Assembly: GCF_014696355.1 (NCBI RefSeq)
Contig: NZ_JACJQA010000028.1
Span: forward strand, 1-64,000
DNA: 64,000 nucleotides
Reading direction: 5' to 3'
Source: Pseudanabaena sp. FACHB-1998
GTDB lineage: Bacteria > Cyanobacteriota > Cyanobacteriia > Pseudanabaenales > Pseudanabaenaceae
How positions within the stretch are numbered: the first letter of the stretch is position 1; each line of letters starts with the position of its first letter. Shown one piece after another: positions 45,026 through 53,421 of this stretch. A program made the position numbers and the translations under genes. The notes under the pieces were generated by a model that was not told where the DNA came from, did not search any database, and saw only the letters and a program-made list of their open reading frames with translations.

Positions 45026-45607
45026 TTAAGCCTTAAAAATTTGCTCAGGAGTTAGCTTTAACTCAGTAAATAGTAAAGATTTAATTATTTCCTCACCTCG
45101 ATAAATTGTTTCTTCGTATAGCCCATCTTCGAGCAATAAAACCGTCACTTGGCGATCGCTAAAATCGATAATCCAATATTCAGGAATCTCGATCGCATTG
45201 TATTCTGCTCTTTTCTTCCGATAGTCAATATTGCGAGTACTATCGCTAACGATTTCTACCACTAGAAGTGGAACTGAATCAGTTAATACTGCCTCGCGGA
45301 ATCGCATATCTTGCCACTGATCCGATGTAATTACCACCACATCAGGAACCCGACAAGTAATTTTGCCGCCGACTCGCCCCGTTTGCACCGCAATTAAATC
45401 TTGTTTAGAAACTAAAGGTAACTGTAAACGTTGAATCTCTACACGAAAGTTATCATTGACAAATTCACTCATGCCACCATGAATTCCTGTAGGCTGCGCC
45501 ATCGCCACTAATTCCCCATTTACTAATTCATACCTTGTATCGGTTCCATCATCGTAAGCAAGATATTCCGCCAGTGTGAGCAAAGGATTTGCAACAATCA
45601 TAGCCAC
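45026..45607 (-). CDS. Uma2-family (DUF820) PD-(D/E)XK nuclease-fold protein
   Basis: The 193 residues show the Uma2 pattern: [24 protein letters not shown] at the N-terminus, then [12 protein letters not shown] with the active-site Asp, [23 protein letters not shown] with Glu and Lys, and PEYWIIDF. This is the restriction-endonuclease-like fold. Cyanobacteria carry many paralogues; in most the activity is unproved. It lies 19 bases downstream in the direction of coaBC, so the two may be co-transcribed. Confidence 0.9.
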   Translation of the reverse strand: MAMIVANPLLTLAEYLAYDDGTDTRYELVNGELVAMAQPTGIHGGMSEFVNDNFRVEIQRLQLPLVSKQDLIAVQTGRVGGKITCRVPDVVVITSDQWQDMRFREAVLTDSVPLLVVEIVSDSTRNIDYRKKRAEYNAIEIPEYWIIDFSDRQVTVLLLEDGLYEETIYRGEEIIKSLLFTELKLTPEQIFKA

Positions 45608-45684
45608 ATTCTCCTGAACGATAAGTTAACAGAGCCTAGTTACTCTTTATTATTTGCAATGTATTTTCAATTTTACAATAAACT

Positions 45685-46410
45685 CTATGGCTGACTGCTA
45701 AATTCAGAATTACTGATGATTTCTTGCGATCGCCAATCAATTTCAGCGACTTTGAGCTTATTAGAAGAAGTATATAACACCGACAATCGATTGTTTTTAA
45801 TTGTCGAATAACCGTTAAATCGATCCACCTGATCGACCAACACTTTAAAACTTGTACCTGCGGCGTTAGAGATAGCAATTTGTTTCTGATCACTATCATT
45901 AATGCGTTTATCGTTGTTGGTATCCTTATCCACTAACACATATAGAAAGGCAACCACGGGAACTGACTTCTCTTCAGTATTAGTATTCAAAATGGAATTA
46001 TTGACTATGGGAGTAACTTTGGGAGCTAAAGCGATCGCGGATAGGAATAGTCCTTCACTTTTAGCTCTCAACCAATAGGAACGCTTTTGAGTAGGGTCAA
46101 AAAACATATAGTTTTGGATAGAACTGGATTCTTTAGAGCCTACCCTATAGTCGTAGTCTTGAATTAGATGTAGGGGCGCTTGGAGGATTTCTGATCCTGT
46201 AATCGGTGTAAATGTGCCAATTTCAGTCTTGGCTTTAACTTGATCATTTTTCGCAATGTTAATGACACTGTCAAGTTCTCTGGTTTTCGTAGCTTGTAAA
46301 ATGACAAAAACGGCGGAGGCTGCTAACAAGACAGTGGCAGGAAGTCCAGCTATCAAAATAATTACAGCATTGATGCGCCAAATATAGTGAAAGATTCGCC
46401 GTGATTTCAT
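45685..46410 (-). CDS. Membrane-anchored hypothetical protein with possible Ca2+-binding loop
   Basis: The protein (241 aa) has a basic N-terminus, one membrane helix (about 12-40; VIILIAGLPATVLLAASAVF) and an exported or periplasmic remainder. Near the end, DKDTNNDKRINDSD resembles an EF-hand-like calcium loop, followed by strands (SNAAGTSFKVLVDQVDRFNGYS; RLSVLYTSSNKLKVAEIDWRSQ). I do not recognise a family. Between it and the Uma2 gene no clear terminator is seen; a shorter overlapping ORF on the same strand (45636-45899) is out of frame and rejected. Confidence 0.75.
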   Translation of the reverse strand: MKSRRIFHYIWRINAVIILIAGLPATVLLAASAVFVILQATKTRELDSVINIAKNDQVKAKTEIGTFTPITGSEILQAPLHLIQDYDYRVGSKESSSIQNYMFFDPTQKRSYWLRAKSEGLFLSAIALAPKVTPIVNNSILNTNTEEKSVPVVAFLYVLVDKDTNNDKRINDSDQKQIAISNAAGTSFKVLVDQVDRFNGYSTIKNNRLSVLYTSSNKLKVAEIDWRSQEIISNSEFSSQP

Positions 46411-46457
46411 ATTTGCTTCTGGATTGACTGAGGTGTCGGCAGTAGAGCTAAACTTAG

Positions 46458-46500
46458 TTATTTCTACAAAGACTTGCCATGCAAGCCTTTGTAGAAATAA
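46458..46500 (-). terminator. Hairpin after the stress-protein-like gene
   Basis: TTATTTCTACAAAG..CTTTGTAGAAATAA with an imperfect core, directly adjoining the stop codon at 46501. Confidence 0.7.
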
Positions 46501-47004
46501 TTAGGGCGCGACATAACCTTGAATATTTTCAGGACGTAAAGGGCGCATAATTTGATTCGCACGTACTACCTGTTGATCTGTACCTTGGACAACGATTAGA
46601 TATTTCCCTTCATCCAGACGATTTCTCATCGGAACGGAATCACTGCTAGTAGCTACACCCACACCGCCACCGACAAAAAGACTACCCATCGCACCGCCAA
46701 AGGCTCCTAGCAATCCACCGATCGCATGGTTGCCAAAGCTCCCAGCCCAAGCAAAAGTATGTAAATCAGTGACGAGGCTAAATCCCACTCCTGCGAAAAA
46801 GCCAAAGGGAACTAGCCAATAGGACATAAAAAAGGCTTGTTTGCGACCTTGGACAAGGGGATCGATAAAGCCGAATTCTTCAGCACTCTTATAACCCTTA
46901 CCCAAGATCGAAATAGCTTCCATCGGAAAGTTCGCCGATTCTAACTGTGTGTAAACTTGCTCCGCCTTAACGCGATCGCTCCAAACACTAACCAAATAGT
47001 TCAT
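46501..47004 (-). CDS. General-stress-protein-like membrane protein
   Basis: I choose the ATG at 47004 (MNYLVSVWSDRVKAEQVY); an upstream in-frame start at 47082 would add 26 residues rich in Phe and Leu without conservation. The 167-residue protein begins with a ferredoxin-like strand-helix unit similar to GSP17M-type stress proteins, followed by a glycine-rich double membrane segment (about 65-130; LLGAFGGAMGSLFVGGGVGVA) and a C-terminal strand region (KYLIVVQGTDQQV) that reads like a partner for the first unit. The function is unknown. Confidence 0.75.
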   Translation of the reverse strand: MNYLVSVWSDRVKAEQVYTQLESANFPMEAISILGKGYKSAEEFGFIDPLVQGRKQAFFMSYWLVPFGFFAGVGFSLVTDLHTFAWAGSFGNHAIGGLLGAFGGAMGSLFVGGGVGVATSSDSVPMRNRLDEGKYLIVVQGTDQQVVRANQIMRPLRPENIQGYVAP

Positions 47005-47078
47005 ATATTCTAAAAAATTGCTAATAACTTCTAGCCAATATCCTATAGCGCAAAGCGATCTAAATAAATTAGGCTCAT

Positions 47079-47131
47079 CCAATATTTAAATGAAGTGCCG
47101 CGCTCCGCGCGGCACTTCATTTAAATATTGG
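47079..47131. terminator. Perfect palindrome covering the end of the EVE gene
   Basis: CCAATATTTAAATGAAGTGC plus CGCGC-TCC-GCGCG plus the complement. It includes the last codons and the stop of the EVE gene and reaches upstream of the next minus-strand gene. Confidence 0.85.
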
Positions 47132-47528
47132 CGAGTTCTAAAATTTTTTGCCAATGCGCCTCAGACACGGGAACGACTGACAGGCGGCTAATCCGAATCA
47201 GGTCAAACCCTTCAAAATCAGGATCTTGTTTAATTTGAGCAAGGGTCACAGGCTGAGACAGCGATCGCACAGCTTTTACATCAACTACCGCCCGTTTAGG
47301 ATCATCAAGTTTGGGGTCAACATAGGGCAAGCTCACTACCTCCGCAATACCCATCGCTCGACGTTCATCGCCTGTGTGGTAGATCAGAGCTAAGTCTTGA
47401 GGCTGCATCGTGCGGATATGCTTGAGCGCCAGATTATTATTTACGCCATCCCAAATCGTCTGGAGATCGCGTTCTAGGTCAGCATAGGAATAGACATGGG
47501 GTTCACTTTTAAGCAGCCAGTAAGCCAT
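47121..47528 (-). CDS. EVE-domain protein (PUA-like)
   Basis: The 135 residues form one EVE domain: start MAYWLLKSEPHVYSYADLE, then WDGVNNNLALKHIRTMQPQDLALIYHTG, and VDVKAVRSLSQPVTL. EVE is a PUA-like fold that can bind modified bases; family members (such as THYN1) are widespread and the bacterial targets are mostly unknown. Its last codons lie in a palindrome. The next gene upstream, encoding a CBS protein, is 18 bases away, so the two may share a transcript. Confidence 0.92.
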   Translation of the reverse strand: MAYWLLKSEPHVYSYADLERDLQTIWDGVNNNLALKHIRTMQPQDLALIYHTGDERRAMGIAEVVSLPYVDPKLDDPKRAVVDVKAVRSLSQPVTLAQIKQDPDFEGFDLIRISRLSVVPVSEAHWQKILELANI

Positions 47529-47546
47529 GATTTTGGATGAAAGTAT

Positions 47547-48773
47547 TTAGAGAAATGTTTGCAGATTATTAAGGATTGATTGTAACCGCGATCGCCTTTC
47601 TTCTTGGTCAAGATTGAGATTATCCTGAAGATATTTAATATCAGTATAAATATCCACTAATTGCAATCCTTGCCCATTAGAATCATCCGCTAAAACTGGC
47701 GTAGATAATTTCTCGAAATTTAGAACTGCGGTTTCCGTTTCTAGTTGTTGAATTGTTTGTTGCATATTTTCGATCACCCCATACATTTCCAGAGGATCGA
47801 ATATTTTTAGCAAACTCGTTTGAGTAATAATTCCCAAACCATTACCCCAATTCCACGATACGACCATCCGACTAATGCGCCGCTTAGTCATTTCCTGATG
47901 GGCTGTCCATAGAGAATCTTCGGGACTCAGCAAAAAAAGAGGCGTACTCATAACCGTTGCGGCGGTGGTATTTGCCAAATCAATATTGAAAGCGTGAAAC
48001 TGCACAATATCTCGCTCCGTAACAATTCCCACGGGTCTTTGATTGCCCTCTTGATCGGTTTGGATAATCACTACACAGCTAACTCGATTTTCGTTCATTA
48101 ACTGCACCAGTTCCAGAATTGTCGCTTCTAGATGGGCATGAATTACGTTGCTGGTCATAACATCAGCCACCCGTCGAAACTTTAACAAATTAGCAGGGCG
48201 CAAAATATGGCGAATATTTTCATGGGAAATTACGCCAATTAATTCACCTTGCTCATCCACTAAGGGTAGATGCCGAATTTGATAACGACGAAATAGAAAG
48301 AGAGCCGCAAAGATATCTTCTAGCGATCGCTGTGGCATGGTAATCACAGGCGAAGTCATAAAATCGCCTACTAGCGCATTTTGAAAATCAATTTCTTGAG
48401 CCGTTAGTCGAACTACATCTCTGGCGGTCAGGATGCCTACTAAGGATTGATTTTGCTTGACTAAGACACAGCTTGTGCGTAGCTCAATTGAAGGAGATGG
48501 ATTAGTTTGAGATGGACTAGTTTGAGATTGATTAGTTTTAGTAAGGGGAGCATCTAAAGAAGCAGTTGAAGAAGCAATTGAAGAAGCCGATAAAACTATT
48601 GTGTTTAGGGATACCTCGCGATTTTTTAACGAACAACTGGGAGAGTGGGATTGACTAATCAAAGCGATCGCCTTTAGCAAGGGCGTAGCAGGAGTGACAA
48701 TCAACGGAGAATACTCAATTATGCTGGTTAAATCAGGAATCCAATCAAGGGGAGTATCAAGTTGCATAGTCAA
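47547..48773 (-). CDS. CBS-domain protein with four CBS units
   Basis: This 408-residue protein has four CBS motifs in two Bateman pairs (about 15-165 and 170-330): GILTARDVVRL, LIGVISHENIRHIL, VGIVTERDIVQF and LGIITQTSLLKI mark the ends of each unit. A low-complexity Ser/Thr segment ([20 protein letters not shown]) interrupts the first unit. A coiled coil follows (about 340-405). The layout closely resembles the N-terminal third of the giant hybrid kinase at 57499-62580. CBS pairs usually bind adenine nucleotides; this may be a free nucleotide sensor. Confidence 0.9.
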   Translation of the reverse strand: MTMQLDTPLDWIPDLTSIIEYSPLIVTPATPLLKAIALISQSHSPSCSLKNREVSLNTIVLSASSIASSTASLDAPLTKTNQSQTSPSQTNPSPSIELRTSCVLVKQNQSLVGILTARDVVRLTAQEIDFQNALVGDFMTSPVITMPQRSLEDIFAALFLFRRYQIRHLPLVDEQGELIGVISHENIRHILRPANLLKFRRVADVMTSNVIHAHLEATILELVQLMNENRVSCVVIIQTDQEGNQRPVGIVTERDIVQFHAFNIDLANTTAATVMSTPLFLLSPEDSLWTAHQEMTKRRISRMVVSWNWGNGLGIITQTSLLKIFDPLEMYGVIENMQQTIQQLETETAVLNFEKLSTPVLADDSNGQGLQLVDIYTDIKYLQDNLNLDQEERRSRLQSILNNLQTFL

Positions 48774-48786
48774 ATTAATCTCAAGG

Positions 48787-48829
48787 AATAATTAGAAATG
48801 CGCGGCAAAGCCGAACATTTCTAATTATT
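48787..48829. repeat. Palindrome upstream of the CBS gene
   Basis: AATAATTAGAAATG and CATTTCTAATTATT with CGGC/GCCG in the core. It overlaps a second palindrome (48823-48873). Confidence 0.75.
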
Positions 48830-48873
48830 TAGAAACACAAAATAGCTTAGCCATTTTGTGTTTCTAAATAATT
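48823..48873. repeat. Palindrome sharing an arm with 48787-48829
   Basis: AATTATTTAGAAACACAAAA and its complement around TAGCTTAGCCA. The two palindromes share AATTATT so that alternative foldings are possible. The remaining gap to 49053 shows no gene. Confidence 0.75.
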
Positions 48874-49053
48874 ACTGAAAGTGAATAATAATTCACAAAA
48901 AAGCGAGTAAGAAGACAAATGTAACATAAAGCACCAAACCCCAAATAATATTGATTTTGAGGATATGAAGGTGTATTATGAGAGAAATGTTACAATTTAT
49001 CGCCTCTATTTTGCTCTATATATAGTTTTAATATTAAATATGGTGAAAAAAGT

Positions 49054-49422
49054 TTAATCTATATCTTTTTGGTAACTAACTTCAGAGATTCGCGGCGTTT
49101 TTCCATAAAGTCGATCTAATACGCGCTTTACGGAAATGCGTTTCCACATTTGTCCTCTCTTAGTGGTGTATCCTTGTTCATTCAGCCAGTCTGCGATTTT
49201 TTGTAATGACTTACCTGATTTGTGATGACGACGAATGAGGTCAACTACTTGGGATTCCTCAGGATCTTCCACTAGCTCTCCATCAAGCGATCGCTGACCG
49301 AAGGCAGGTGAACCGTAACCCACGTAACCTCCTAATGCAGCTTTTGCTTGTCTACCCCGTTCTAATCTTTCCCATACCGAAAGCTCTTCTGAACTGTCTT
49401 CTATCATCGCGATCGCAATCAA
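49054..49422 (-). CDS. Stand-alone recombinase-domain protein
   Basis: The 122 residues correspond to the middle DNA-binding 'recombinase' domain of large serine recombinases: SVWERLERGRQAKAALGGYVGYGSPAFGQ, PEESQVVDLIRRHHKSGKSLQKIADWLNEQGYTTKRGQMW, then KRVLDRLYGK. The N-terminal catalytic resolvase domain with its Ser is absent and no remnant is visible upstream. Such short forms recur in cyanobacteria, so it may be a domesticated DNA-binding protein rather than a fresh fragment. No attachment sites or other mobile genes are near. Confidence 0.78.
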   Translation of the reverse strand: MIAIAMIEDSSEELSVWERLERGRQAKAALGGYVGYGSPAFGQRSLDGELVEDPEESQVVDLIRRHHKSGKSLQKIADWLNEQGYTTKRGQMWKRISVKRVLDRLYGKTPRISEVSYQKDID

Positions 49423-49577
49423 GTAATCAGTACAATTATCTTATATCTTACTGCAAACCTGACACTGTCACCATTTTTTTAGAATTTTTTATGGGTGGTA
49501 AGCACTCTCATTCAAATTTCTAAATAGTGATGCTTTTGTTGATTTTTAAATTAATTTTTTAAACAAGTTAAACATCC

Positions 49578-49901
49578 ATGAGTACTGCTTCCTTTATTCC
49601 AGATCAAACCGAATTCGATCAGCTACGCCTTAGTAGCGCCCTTTTAGTGGTGGACTGCACGGCAACTTGGTGCGGACCTTGCAAAGTGATTGCGCCTTTC
49701 ATCGATCAATTGGCTGAAAATTATAGTGATCGCGCTAAGGTCATGAAGCTTGATATTGATAGTAATAAAGCGATCGCCAAGCAATATGGACTCCGAAGTA
49801 TTCCTGCGGTACTCTTTTTTAAAGGGAGTGAATTGCAAGAAACGGTGGTTGGGGTGAAAACCTATGAAGAGTTTAGCCAGACTTTAGAGAAATATCTATA
49901 G
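49578..49901 (+). CDS. Thioredoxin
   Basis: The 107-residue protein has the canonical active site WCGPC (31-35), the buried Asp near the second strand, the cis-Pro in SIPAVLFF and the final Gly-rich turn VVGVKTYEE. No signal sequence is present, so it is cytoplasmic; cyanobacteria have several thioredoxin types (m, x, y, others), and the type cannot be settled here. It stands alone, preceded by a very AT-rich upstream stretch. Confidence 0.93.
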   Translation: MSTASFIPDQTEFDQLRLSSALLVVDCTATWCGPCKVIAPFIDQLAENYSDRAKVMKLDIDSNKAIAKQYGLRSIPAVLFFKGSELQETVVGVKTYEEFSQTLEKYL

Positions 49902-50051
49902 AAATTATGTCTCTATCGGGACTTTCAAAAGAATAGGCAAGGCTTTGCGCTTTTTTAAACCCCTAAATAAATTTTGCAAATTCTTACTTCACAAGCGTTT
50001 GCAAAAATTTATCAGTACTACACAAGTCTCTATGTCTACGTTTTAAGGTTT

Positions 50052-50277
50052 AGATCCCCCTCAGTCCCTCTTAAAAAAGGCGTTAATATACTTGACGCAC
50101 CAAATATCTAGAACCCCCTCTAGCTCCCCCTTGAAAGGGGGAGAACTCAGACTTCCCCCCTTCCAAGGGGGGACTGAGGGGGGTAAGAATTTGTAAAGTG
50201 TGTCAAGTATATTAACGCCTTAAAAAGGGGAAAGAATTAATCAAATCCCCCTTTTTAAGGGAGATTTAGGGGGATCT
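50052..50277. repeat. Nested MITE-like elements
   Basis: The outer arms (AGATCCCCCTCAGTCCCTCTT to the left; AAGGGAGATTTAGGGGGATCT to the right) enclose a second inverted repeat at 50077-50221 with its own arms AAGGCGTTAATATACTTGAC and complement. The inner one carries a family B type core (CCCCCTTGAAAGGGGG). The arrangement suggests insertion of one element into another. The 463-base gap between thioredoxin and the kinase gene contains no gene. Confidence 0.8.
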
Positions 50278-50365
50278 CTGGTAACTTACGATGTGGTGAT
50301 AAAGCGTAGAATTTATAATCCTCCAAGAAAAAAATATCGACTAAGTAAGCGCATCAGATAAGTAC

Positions 50366-51982
50366 ATGATCACGACAGTTTTAATTGTTGATAAGTCCGA
50401 AATTATGCGTCAGCAATATCATCATTACTTAATCCAAGAGCGCCCCCATGATTATTTAATTTTAGAAGCTGATTCTTTATCTAAAGCAAGGGATATCTGT
50501 AAACTAAAAAAGCCTGATGTCATCTTATCAGGACTGCCTTCTATCGATAAAAGATGGGAGTTTTTAGAATGCCTCCATCATCAACAACACTTATTGCCAA
50601 TACTGCTGATAGTCGATCAAGCGGATGAAAAGTCAGCCGCAAAAGCTAATAATGGGGGAATTCAAGATTATCTAGTTAAGGAATATCTAAATGCCGATCG
50701 CCTGTTGCGATCAATGGATAATCTTTTAGAAAAGATGCGTTTGGTTAATATATTTGCCGATGCCTTAAAACTCCGCAAACGCTCAGAAGAAGTAATTATC
50801 GAAAGTGTAGAAAGATCGCGGCGTTTAATTGAATGTTCCGATGATTTGATCTGGTCTAGCGATCTTAACGGCAAATTTATCTATCTATCACCACAATTTA
50901 CTGATCTGTTTGGATGGGAGCCTAGCGAGTGGATCAGTAAGTCGATGACCGATATCATTCATGCAGGCGATCGCCTACGGTTTAAAGAAAATTTCAATCA
51001 GCTAATTGTAAACAATGATATCCACAGGGAAAGTTTACCGATTGAGTTTAGACATCAGCAACGTGATGGTAGTTATGTGTGGGTATCTTCTAACATAACC
51101 TTGATCAGAAATTCTCAAGGAGAAGCGATCGCCGTGCAGGGAATCCTCAAGGATATTAGCGATCGCATTGCCCTAGCCTATGCCATCCGCGATCGGAAGC
51201 AAGTAGAATCAAAACTCCGTGAATCCAATGAAATTCTCTCAGTCGTTAATCATGAGCTAATGAAAGCGACTCAACTTAAAAATGAATTTCTTGCCAACAT
51301 CAGCCATGAGCTACGCACACCCTTAAACATTGTTTTAGGATTAATCGAAAGTCTCCAAGAAGGTATCTATGGCAGCCTTAGTGATAAGCAAAGAAAAGTT
51401 ATTCGTACTATCGAAAACAGTAGTAATCATTTATTAGGGCTAATTAATAATATTCTGGACTTCTCTCAAATGGAAGTTGGCTATTTAGAGCTAAATCAAA
51501 CTAAGACTTCAATTAGTGATTTATGTAAAGATAGTGCAGAGTTTTTGAAGTTTCAGGCGGCGAATAAATCTATTCAACTAAGTATAGAAATCATGGAAAA
51601 TCTGCCTGATCTTTTCATAGATGAAAGGCGAATTCGCCAAGTTATCATCCACTTACTGGACAATGCCCTAAAATTTACGCCCAAACTAGGGAAAGTAATT
51701 TTGGCGGCTAGTTGTGACAACTCTTGGATAAAAATTTCTATTACCGACACAGGTATCGGTATAGCCCCCGAAAATCTCAACAAATTATTTCAGCCTTTCA
51801 TTCAGCTCGATAGCAATCTAAATCGTCGCTACGATGGCACTGGCTTGGGTTTAGCCATAGTTAAACAGATCGTCGATGCTCACGGCGGCAGGGTAGAGGT
51901 ACAGAGCAAGATTGCTTTGGGTAGTTGTTTTAAAGTATTACTACCTATAAATAATACCAAGACGAAAAATGCTGTTGGGTAA
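50366..51982 (+). CDS. Hybrid sensor kinase: pseudo-receiver, PAS, HisKA, HATPase
   Basis: The 538 residues start with a receiver-like domain (about 1-120) in which the phospho-acceptor site reads DVILSGLPSID, with Ser and a one-residue deletion where the Asp should be, so it probably cannot be phosphorylated. A PAS domain (about 145-270), a coiled coil, HisKA with the phosphorylated His in NISHELRTPLN (about 315) and a HATPase with the N-box LDNALKFTPK and G-boxes TGIGIAPEN and GTGLGLAI follow. It has no membrane segment. The output partner is not adjacent. Confidence 0.9.
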   Translation: MITTVLIVDKSEIMRQQYHHYLIQERPHDYLILEADSLSKARDICKLKKPDVILSGLPSIDKRWEFLECLHHQQHLLPILLIVDQADEKSAAKANNGGIQDYLVKEYLNADRLLRSMDNLLEKMRLVNIFADALKLRKRSEEVIIESVERSRRLIECSDDLIWSSDLNGKFIYLSPQFTDLFGWEPSEWISKSMTDIIHAGDRLRFKENFNQLIVNNDIHRESLPIEFRHQQRDGSYVWVSSNITLIRNSQGEAIAVQGILKDISDRIALAYAIRDRKQVESKLRESNEILSVVNHELMKATQLKNEFLANISHELRTPLNIVLGLIESLQEGIYGSLSDKQRKVIRTIENSSNHLLGLINNILDFSQMEVGYLELNQTKTSISDLCKDSAEFLKFQAANKSIQLSIEIMENLPDLFIDERRIRQVIIHLLDNALKFTPKLGKVILAASCDNSWIKISITDTGIGIAPENLNKLFQPFIQLDSNLNRRYDGTGLGLAIVKQIVDAHGGRVEVQSKIALGSCFKVLLPINNTKTKNAVG

Positions 51983-52116
51983 GAGACCTTTTAGGTTTGA
52001 GGAGATTGATTGGAGCAAGCCAAAGCCCAGAAGAAAAATCCCAACATAAACCCGTAATCCAACCACTCTCCAAGTCTTTGAAAAGTGCGCTCAAATCACC
52101 AACAAGTTAAGCTCAT

Positions 52117-52234
52117 CTATAGCAATGTAAGTTTTGCTTAGGACATAAAACCAAAAAAGCGAGTGGCGGCGCTTCGCGCCGCCACTCGCTTTTTTGGTTT
52201 TGGTTTGTACTGACTAACTCTTGATTTGCTATAG
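52117..52234. repeat. MITE-like element, family A variant
   Basis: Ends CTATAGCAA and TTGCTATAG, a TTAGGACA block, and the AAAAAAGCGAGTGGCGGCGC core and complement. It has the same layout as other family A members but ends like family C. Confidence 0.8.
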
Positions 52235-52241
52235 GTAATTC

Positions 52242-52275
52242 CAATTAACCAAAGTGCCGACACTTTGGTTAATTG
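52242..52275. repeat. Palindrome just upstream of the DUF6671 gene
   Basis: CAATTAACCAAAGTG-CCGA-CACTTTGGTTAATTG. An upstream in-frame ATG (52254) falls within this palindrome, which speaks against it as the start of the DUF6671 gene. Confidence 0.85.
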
Positions 52276-52352
52276 CAGCGCTTTGCGCTCAATCACAAAC
52301 CCATCATGTCAAAATTAATAGAATAGATTTCTGTCCCAAGATAATTAAAGTG

Positions 52353-53204
52353 ATGACCGCCATAGAATTTGCCGATCGCCTAGCCATAATTGCCACCATG
52401 CACCGTAAGGAACTTGCGATCGCGCCGATCTTACAAACATCTTTAGGAGTTAAAATTACCGTCCCCCAAGATTTTGATAGCGACTTGTTTGGTACATTTA
52501 CTCGCGATATTGATCGTCCTGCTAACCAAATCGAAACTGCCAAGATTAAGGCGAAGAAAGCTTTAGAAACAAGTAACGTAGATCTCGCGATCGCTAGCGA
52601 AGGAAGTTTCTTTCCACATCCAATTTTAGGTATAGCCTACAATCGGGAACTGGTTTTATTGCTAGATCAAAAGCATAATTTCACTGTATATGGGGAATCC
52701 CTCTCTGCGGGTACAAATTTTCGACATCAAGAGATTTCTAGCTACGATCAAGCCTACGAATTTGCGCTCAAAATTGGCTTTCCTGACCATGCAGTTGTCT
52801 TAAGTCCTGACGCTCAGACATCTGCTAAGGAATCCATATATAAGGGAATTAATTCGATGGAACTTCTTCAGGATCATGTAAGGGAATTACTGAGAATATA
52901 TCCCACAATTCATATAGAAACGGATATGCGAGCGCTCTACAATCCCACCCGCATGAAAAATATTGCCAAAGCGACCGAAGATCTTGTTCGCAAGTTGCAA
53001 CAACTCTGTCCAAATTGTAATTTTGTAAATTTTGATATCGTCAAACGTTTAACAGGCTTATCCTGTGAACTTTGCGGCTTACCAACTCCAGCTACTCGCG
53101 CCCATTTATACCAATGCGATCGCTGTGAGTTTCAGCAAGAAATACTGTTCCCCGATGGAATTCAATTCGCCGATCCCATGTATTGCTCCTATTGTAATCC
53201 TTGA
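52353..53204 (+). CDS. DUF6671 family protein
   Basis: I place the start at ATG 52353 (MTAIEFADRLAIIATMHRKE), because the upstream extension to 52254 is read from a palindrome. The 283-residue protein has a Lys/Glu-rich alpha/beta N-terminal part (THRKE..GVKITVP; AKKALETSNVDLAIASEGSF) with a repeated NR/HP pattern and a C-terminal zinc-ribbon-like cysteine set: CPNC, CELCGLP, CDRC and CSYC. The family is conserved across bacteria and has no known function. It is flanked by MITE-like elements on both sides. Confidence 0.85.
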   Translation: MTAIEFADRLAIIATMHRKELAIAPILQTSLGVKITVPQDFDSDLFGTFTRDIDRPANQIETAKIKAKKALETSNVDLAIASEGSFFPHPILGIAYNRELVLLLDQKHNFTVYGESLSAGTNFRHQEISSYDQAYEFALKIGFPDHAVVLSPDAQTSAKESIYKGINSMELLQDHVRELLRIYPTIHIETDMRALYNPTRMKNIAKATEDLVRKLQQLCPNCNFVNFDIVKRLTGLSCELCGLPTPATRAHLYQCDRCEFQQEILFPDGIQFADPMYCSYCNP

Positions 53205-53220
53205 AAAATCCTCTTATACC

Positions 53221-53253
53221 AAAGAACAAAATGGCTAAGCCATTTTGTTCTTT
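53221..53253. repeat. Palindrome after the DUF6671 gene
   Basis: AAAGAACAAAATGGC-TAA-GCCATTTTGTTCTTT, preceded by TTATACC (TATACCAA group). Confidence 0.85.
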
Positions 53254-53355
53254 TATATCTGTGGTCAACAAAATTAGAAGACGAGTGGCGGCGCGAAACG
53301 CCGCCACTCGCTTCTTGGGTTTTGATTTGTCCTAATGCAAGTGACCACAGCTATA
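53254..53355. repeat. MITE-like element, family A
   Basis: Ends TATATCTGTGGTCA and TGACCACAGCTATA; inner GAGTGGCGGCGCG core with its complement; right-hand block CTTGGGTTTTGATTTGTCC identical to that in 43635-43750. Confidence 0.9.
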
Positions 53356-53379
53356 AAATCCTTACTGGGTTTGGTTTTT

Positions 53380-53413
53380 AATTCACAAAACTGTGACAAC
53401 ACTTTTGTGAATT
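53380..53413. repeat. Palindrome downstream of the GntR gene
   Basis: AATTCACAAAACTGTG.CAACACTTTTGTGAATT, a near copy of 23419-23452. It ends nine bases from the GntR stop codon, so it can terminate that transcript. Confidence 0.8.
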
Positions 53414-53421
53414 GTTTTTTT

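Noticed and set aside
45636-45899. 87-aa minus-strand ORF
   Set aside because: Overlaps most of the better-supported membrane-anchored protein gene in another frame.
49054-49422. Mobile element boundary or integration site
   Set aside because: No attachment repeats, integrase catalytic domain or cargo genes were found around the recombinase-domain gene.
49308-49523. 71-aa plus-strand ORF
   Set aside because: Mostly antisense to the recombinase-domain gene, no domain and no ribosome site.
52254-52352. Upstream start for the DUF6671 gene
   Set aside because: The added codons are read from a palindrome and a degenerate gap; ATG 52353 gives the conserved N-terminus.
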